Assembly (NCBI GenBank): GCA_031263945.1
Contig: JAISEW010000098.1
Location: 1 to 16,742 of the forward strand
Source: Gracilibacteraceae bacterium
Lineage (GTDB): Bacteria > Bacillota > Desulfitobacteriia > Desulfitobacteriales > Syntrophobotulaceae
Direction: 5' to 3'
DNA length: 16,742 nucleotides
Shown: positions 13,601 to 16,742 of the stretch, piece after piece
How positions within the stretch are numbered: position 1 is the stretch's first letter
How the letters are laid out: every line of letters starts with the position of its first letter
Notes under the pieces: generated by a model
Database searches by the model: none
What the model was told of the DNA's origin: nothing
Seen by the model: only the letters and a program-made list of their open reading frames with translations
Program-made: the position numbers and the translations under genes

Positions 13601-16600
13601 CGATTCTGATGGCGGCGCGGGGATCGGCGGTGACGGTGCCAGCACCAACGCCGGCACTTCACCCGGTGAAATCAGGATTAACGGCACCGCGTACGTCGAG
13701 GCGACGGGCGGCACGGCTTCTTCCACCAAGTTCAGCGGCGCCGGAATCGGCGACTGGGGCCTGATCGAGATCGGCGGCACGGCCGAGGTCCATGCGGCGG
13801 CCGGAGCGGGAACAGTCAGGAGCGGCGCCGCGGGGATCGGCGGAAGTGACAGTTCCCCTTCCATCACTCCATCTATACGTATCATCGACAACGCCAGGGT
13901 CACCGCGGCGGGCGGCGACGGCACAGGCTCCGGCGGCGCGGGGATCGGCGGCTGCGGTGGCGTTGTCAGTAATGGCGGCTCGATCACGATCGGCGGTACG
14001 GCAACCGTCAGGGCGACGGGCGGCAGAGGCACAAATTACCTCACAAACGACGCGAGTCACGGCACCGGGATCGGCCCAGGCGGTCTCGGCGATGATGCGA
14101 CGCATGAGATTGGGGTTGAGCTCGGCCCGAACGCGGTGATCGAGGCGTATGCGTATGGCTCCAGCTATCCGGCGATTAAATTAGCGACCAACCAGCCTAA
14201 CGTTATCGACAACTGTTTTGTCAACGCATATTTTAAGGTCAATACCGAGCCCTCCTATACCACCAGCGCCGGCACAAAGCTCGACGTCTACGCGGGCGGC
14301 GGTCAGGCCGTGACGGGTACGCTGAATCTGCCCGCGGGTTACCGCTGTTTCGCGTACACCACAAAAAGCACAGAGACGCGGAACGACCGCATCCTGGCAT
14401 ACCACGCTGACGGCAGCCCCTTGGGAGTCGTACTGCGCGCTGACGGCGACGATGTCAACTCCCCGGAAATCCCGTCTGTGGAGCTCGGCGCGACGGCGGT
14501 GAAGCTGGGCGGCGGCGTGGCGGGCACGCTCACCGTGAGCGGCATCAGCGACACGGCCGCGACCTTCGTCAATTCCGAACATGATTTGCGGAGCACGAGC
14601 TATGTGCAGGGCGGGTTCCTGTACTCTGTGAATGCCGACATGAGCGGCGCTGTGGACGTACCCTGGTCGGGTTGGAGCGAAAGCAACATCACGGCCGATA
14701 TCACCGGACTCACGCCGGGCACGGACTACTACGCGCGGAGCTACCTGACGACCGCGCTGACCGTCGGCGGCGTGAGCACCACCACCTACAGCGCGGTCAA
14801 GACGCTCAAAACGATGAACGTCGTCGAGATCGACCTGTCCCGGACGACGGAGGGCGGACCGGGCTTCACCGTGAGCGGAGGCGTTTCTCCGGGCGCCGGC
14901 TACGGGGATACCGTCGCCGGAAACAGGACACTGACCTTCAGCGGCGCGGACACGAGCAGTAACAGCTACCGGATCGTCCAGTCTTACGGCCCTGGCACGT
15001 CGATCTATCGGAGCATCGTCGTAAACGCCAACGTGAGCACCACGATCACGATCGTGGGTATTGACGTCAAGTCCGGAGAGGTCAGCGTGTCTCCCTTCGC
15101 GCTGGACTCGAACGCAACGGTAAGCCTGATCCTCGAGAACGCCCTGCATGACGGGGACGTCGTGATCAACAGACTGGAGCATTCGTATACGTCCTCGGGA
15201 ACCCCCATTAAAAATGCGGCGCTGCGCGTGCCAACAAGCGCGAGCCTCACCATCAGCGGGAACGGCAAACTGGAGGCGAGGGGCGGCTACCGCGGTGCCG
15301 GAATCGGCGGAGGCTACAATGAGGGCGGGAATGCCGGCACGATCGTTATTAAGAGCGGAACGGTGGAAGCGTGGGGCACCTTCGCCGCGGGCATCGGGGG
15401 CGGCTATGACGGCCAGAGCGGCGATATCACCATCGAGGGCGGCGACGTCACGGGCCACGGCGGCCGGTACAGCGCCGGGATCGGCGGGGGCTGGATCGTG
15501 AGCGGGGGCGCTAACGGCAGCATCACCATCACGGGCGGAAGCGTCAAAGCTTATGGCGGCGATGACGGCCCGGGCATCGGCGGCGGCTATAACCGTTCGG
15601 GCGGAAATATTACGATCACGGGCGGCGTTGTCGTCGCGGAAGGCGGCGTCCACGGCGCAGGTATCGGCAGCGCCAACACCGGTGACGGCGGCACAATCAT
15701 CATCGGCGGCAGCGCGAGGGTCACGGCGACGGGCGGCGGCACGCACGATTATGATGGCGCGCCGGGCATCGGCGGTTTTGGTAGCTACAGCACGTCCCTC
15801 ACCATCAGCGCGACGGCGACGGTGCGGGCGTATGCATACGGGTATACCGGCCAGGCCCATCCGGCGATCTACGCCTATTCCGTCGGCGGGGACGGGTATT
15901 TCGTCAACGCGTATTTTGCGAGTGATATGGCCGGCTTCCCTGACGGCGGCGCGATGCTGGACGTCTACGCAAACGGCGGGACTACAAGAACGGATACGCT
16001 CACGCTGCCCGCGCTGTATCGCAGCTTCGCGTATACCACAGGCAGCATCCAAACGCAGAACGACCATATTCTGGCCTACGCGGCGGACGGACGCGGGCTG
16101 GGCCAGGTGCTCCAGTATGACAACAGCGAACCTGAGATCCCCTCGGTAAACAAGGATAACAGCGTCCGGCGGGTGAAGCTGGGCTCCGCGCCGGGCACAC
16201 CCTCGGTGTCGAACATCACGCAGACCGGGGCGACCTTTACCAGCACGGGCCATAATCTGCTGGGCGGCACGTTCACGCGCGGCGGCTTCCAGTATTCCAC
16301 GCGGTCCGATATGAGCGGCGCAATCGATGTGCCCTGGGGACTCGGCACGCTTCCCGCGACACCCATTGATGTCACCCGGCCGGAAGGTACGCTGGAGGCC
16401 AATACGCGCTACTACCTGCGCACCTATCTCACCACCACAGTAGGCAGCTATTACAGCGGCGTCCTCCCCTTCGCGACCCTGCCTGAGATTACGCGGGTGA
16501 GCGCGAGCCCGGCCTCGGACACGACGGCCTTTGTCAGCGCGGACTTCCATGTGAGCGGGCAGAACAACGCGGAGATCACGGATGTGACCGTCTACTGGAG

Positions 16601-16742
16601 TACAGGAACGCTCGATTACAGCGACCTCGACGCCGTTACATCGGACGCCGCGCTGTATAACCAAACGCTCGACAAGGACACAGGCGAATTCAGCAATTCC
16701 GGCTTCACGGATTACGAGCTCACGAACCCGGCGTCCGCCAGG
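10662..16742 (+). CDS. Giant secreted modular beta-solenoid surface protein (3' end beyond window)
   Basis: The frame is open for 2027 codons and leaves the window without a stop. Order of parts: basic N-region with RRR at 23-25 and a hydrophobic core to about residue 48 (likely cleavage after VASA); acidic Pro/Gly/Glu-rich linker to about 136; three tandem modules at 137-698, 699-1387 and 1388-1940; then an Ig/FnIII-like start (ITRVSASPASD...) cut by the edge. Each module has an entry domain (VEIDLSRTT..., then ITL-x-GIDVKSG and ASLTI-x-G-x-GxLEA), a series of roughly 30-residue glycine-rich rungs of the pattern GAGIGGG-x(n)-G-x-ITI-x-GG-x-V-x-A-x-GG, a spacer (YFVNAYF...FAYTT...HILAY) and an FnIII-like domain (YVQGGF...YYARSYLTT...YSAVKTF). 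The rung pattern suggests a right-handed beta-helix, as in carbohydrate-binding or adhesin proteins of Clostridia; function is inferred. No enzyme motif or cell-wall anchor is visible in the part present. GC content and GC-ending codons far exceed the urease genes. Confidence 0.88.
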   Translation, partial: MKPISLWGKHGALIKPTRVKTARRRTAAVLMAVTLLLSAFPAGLVASALQLGEDGSISGYPGPEQNADGLYDGREALTEGPGEASGEAPEEGPDGGLSVEPAEEPGIGAADLPPEDPDDGMIPDLPPLRGAPRAAPIEIDLSRTTAGGLGFTVSTGVSPGAGYGVPVTGDRALTFSGADASSNSYRIVQSYGPGTSIFHSIVISAGVDTTITLAGIDVKSGGPSPFALEQNAAVSLILENVQHGADVVINSLEHTYKDSGSVANNAALRVPVNASLTIRGSGRLEARGGYHGAGIGGGEGSADAGTITILSGTVEAWGTAASGIGGGYGGQSGDITIVDGDVTGHGGDYGAGIGGGRSEPGNGQNGSITIEGGSVRGYGGEYGAGIGGGFNRQGGTISISGGVVVARGGNPTGAGIGGSNSGSGGTISITGDADVTATGGANSSDYAAGIGGGSAGNAAVLTISPTAGVKAYSLGSAGASRPAIHASSVSGGGYFVNAYFDNNMAGFPNGGVTLEIYANGGTDVTDTLTLPVTYLSVTYRGFAYTTVSDRTQDDHILAYAVADGRGLGRVLRNDNSLPEIPSVNSTAPRQVKLGGGLAGTLTVSNESYTTAAFVNSGHDLQGANYVQGGFQYATSADMSGAEDVPWSDWNAGNITGNITGLAPGTDYYARSYLTTELTSGGVRTTTYSAVKTFKTLAAVEINLCIEYGNGYSGDGWTVSGTQSAQTLTFNSGAAGKAYRVIQVDAPTANASKFQNIAVSSGVSTTITLVGINVTCGKQRTPTFGLSGTASVSLILEGDNVLTQDNTVTVTGSTVCNNAALGVPRSGATLASIVISGSGSLTATGGYGSAGIGGGYYEKAGNITINGGRLEATGGIGGAGIGGGYNHGVSSAPGGTTVINGGELEAHGGGGSYAGAGIGGGGYFGNASGNVTINGGRVDAWGGVGSYYNGAGIGGGGRGGFETITITGGTVRAWGGGSSANDSDGGAGIGGDGASTNAGTSPGEIRINGTAYVEATGGTASSTKFSGAGIGDWGLIEIGGTAEVHAAAGAGTVRSGAAGIGGSDSSPSITPSIRIIDNARVTAAGGDGTGSGGAGIGGCGGVVSNGGSITIGGTATVRATGGRGTNYLTNDASHGTGIGPGGLGDDATHEIGVELGPNAVIEAYAYGSSYPAIKLATNQPNVIDNCFVNAYFKVNTEPSYTTSAGTKLDVYAGGGQAVTGTLNLPAGYRCFAYTTKSTETRNDRILAYHADGSPLGVVLRADGDDVNSPEIPSVELGATAVKLGGGVAGTLTVSGISDTAATFVNSEHDLRSTSYVQGGFLYSVNADMSGAVDVPWSGWSESNITADITGLTPGTDYYARSYLTTALTVGGVSTTTYSAVKTLKTMNVVEIDLSRTTEGGPGFTVSGGVSPGAGYGDTVAGNRTLTFSGADTSSNSYRIVQSYGPGTSIYRSIVVNANVSTTITIVGIDVKSGEVSVSPFALDSNATVSLILENALHDGDVVINRLEHSYTSSGTPIKNAALRVPTSASLTISGNGKLEARGGYRGAGIGGGYNEGGNAGTIVIKSGTVEAWGTFAAGIGGGYDGQSGDITIEGGDVTGHGGRYSAGIGGGWIVSGGANGSITITGGSVKAYGGDDGPGIGGGYNRSGGNITITGGVVVAEGGVHGAGIGSANTGDGGTIIIGGSARVTATGGGTHDYDGAPGIGGFGSYSTSLTISATATVRAYAYGYTGQAHPAIYAYSVGGDGYFVNAYFASDMAGFPDGGAMLDVYANGGTTRTDTLTLPALYRSFAYTTGSIQTQNDHILAYAADGRGLGQVLQYDNSEPEIPSVNKDNSVRRVKLGSAPGTPSVSNITQTGATFTSTGHNLLGGTFTRGGFQYSTRSDMSGAIDVPWGLGTLPATPIDVTRPEGTLEANTRYYLRTYLTTTVGSYYSGVLPFATLPEITRVSASPASDTTAFVSADFHVSGQNNAEITDVTVYWSTGTLDYSDLDAVTSDAALYNQTLDKDTGEFSNSGFTDYELTNPASAR
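11070..12755 (+). repeat. Surface protein module 1 (562 residues, six GAGIGGG rungs)
   Basis: Runs from IEIDLSRTT (residue 137) to just before the next VEI start. The six rung motifs are near residues 293, 323, 351, 384, 414 and 448, at intervals of 28-34 residues. The spacer contains a five-residue extra segment, VTYLSVTYRGF, where modules 2 and 3 have only one copy of the tract. No cysteine codon was found. The front half is close to module 3 and the FnIII-like half close to module 2 at DNA level. Confidence 0.85.
12756..14822 (+). repeat. Surface protein module 2 (689 residues, nine rungs, cysteine-containing)
   Basis: Begins VEINLCIEYG. It has the same domain order as the other modules but nine rung motifs, several altered (GAGIGDWG, AAGIGGSD, GAGIGGCG, GTGIGPGG). 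The entry domain is clearly diverged from modules 1 and 3. All six cysteine codons of the visible protein are here: LCIEY, TCGKQ, VCNNA, GGCGG, NCFVN and RCFAY. The FnIII-like end is about 90% identical in DNA to module 1 over 12654-12749 compared with 14721-14816 (hand count). Confidence 0.85.
14823..16481 (+). repeat. Surface protein module 3 (about 553 residues, six rungs)
   Basis: Begins VEIDLSRTTEGG, and its start lies 3753 bases after the module 1 start. Over 102 bases from 14919 the DNA differs from module 1 at about 11 positions (hand count), far closer than to module 2. Six rung motifs follow (GAGIGGGYN, AAGIGGGYD, SAGIGGGW, GPGIGGGY, GAGIGSAN, APGIGGFG). Its FnIII-like end (GGTFTRGGFQYST...YYLRTYLTTT) is diverged from the other two. 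No cysteine codon was found. Confidence 0.85.

Noticed and set aside
11520..15790. Regularly spaced near-identical DNA repeats that could suggest a CRISPR array or minisatellite
   Set aside because: The repeats are in frame, vary at synonymous positions and code for the GAGIGGG rungs; the intervals are coding and not of constant length.
14181..16664. An 827-codon open frame on the minus strand inside the giant gene
   Set aside because: It is antisense to a GC-rich repetitive coding region whose codon pattern removes stops from the opposite strand. The plus frame has a signal peptide, repeats with protein-level conservation and a ribosome-binding site; the antisense product is an Arg/Ala-rich sequence with no recognised domain.

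Overview
The window has two parts of very different character. From position 1 to about 9.0 kb, on the minus strand, there is a complete urea uptake and hydrolysis cluster, read in the order urtA-urtB-urtC-urtD-urtE-ureAB-ureC-ureE-ureF-ureG. UreG is cut by the window start. The genes overlap or sit a few bases apart, so they look like one operon. The UrtABCDE ABC transporter imports urea, the UreAB/UreC urease splits it to ammonia and CO2, and UreE/F/G load the nickel. UreD, the remaining core accessory protein, is not in the window and may lie beyond position 1. Upstream of urtA is a sigma-70-type promoter, and a perfect 44-bp palindrome sits almost at the predicted transcription start.

Next comes a cytidylate-kinase-like gene on the same strand (9178-9804). 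Its promoter is very clear, with TTGACT and TATAAT 17 bases apart. An 857-base stretch without an intact gene follows (9805-10661). It holds a decayed fragment of a serine recombinase, a plus-strand intrinsic terminator with no recognisable gene in front of it, a strong inverted repeat, a weak promoter candidate and a roughly 200-nt leader rich in hairpins.

From 10662 to the right edge a single plus-strand reading frame stays open for 2027 codons and has no stop within the window. It encodes the N-terminal part of a giant secreted protein: signal peptide, acidic proline/glycine-rich linker, then three tandem modules of about 550-690 residues. Each module has an entry domain, a run of glycine-rich rungs built around a G-A-G-I-G-G-G motif (6, 9 and 6 rungs), an alpha/beta-like spacer and a fibronectin-III-like domain. 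It is most likely a surface adhesin or carbohydrate-binding beta-solenoid. DNA similarity between the modules is mosaic: the front half of module 1 matches module 3, and its back half matches module 2.

The operon style, the lipoprotein signal of UrtA, AGGAGG-type ribosome binding sites and the type of giant surface protein suggest a Gram-positive anaerobe of the Clostridia. This is inference; no rRNA or other marker is present. Base composition changes sharply, from about 50% GC in a sampled ureC line to about 72% in a sampled line of the giant gene (hand counts of single 60-base lines). I found no wholly new system. The least explained items are the mosaic giant protein with its structured leader and the urtA palindrome.
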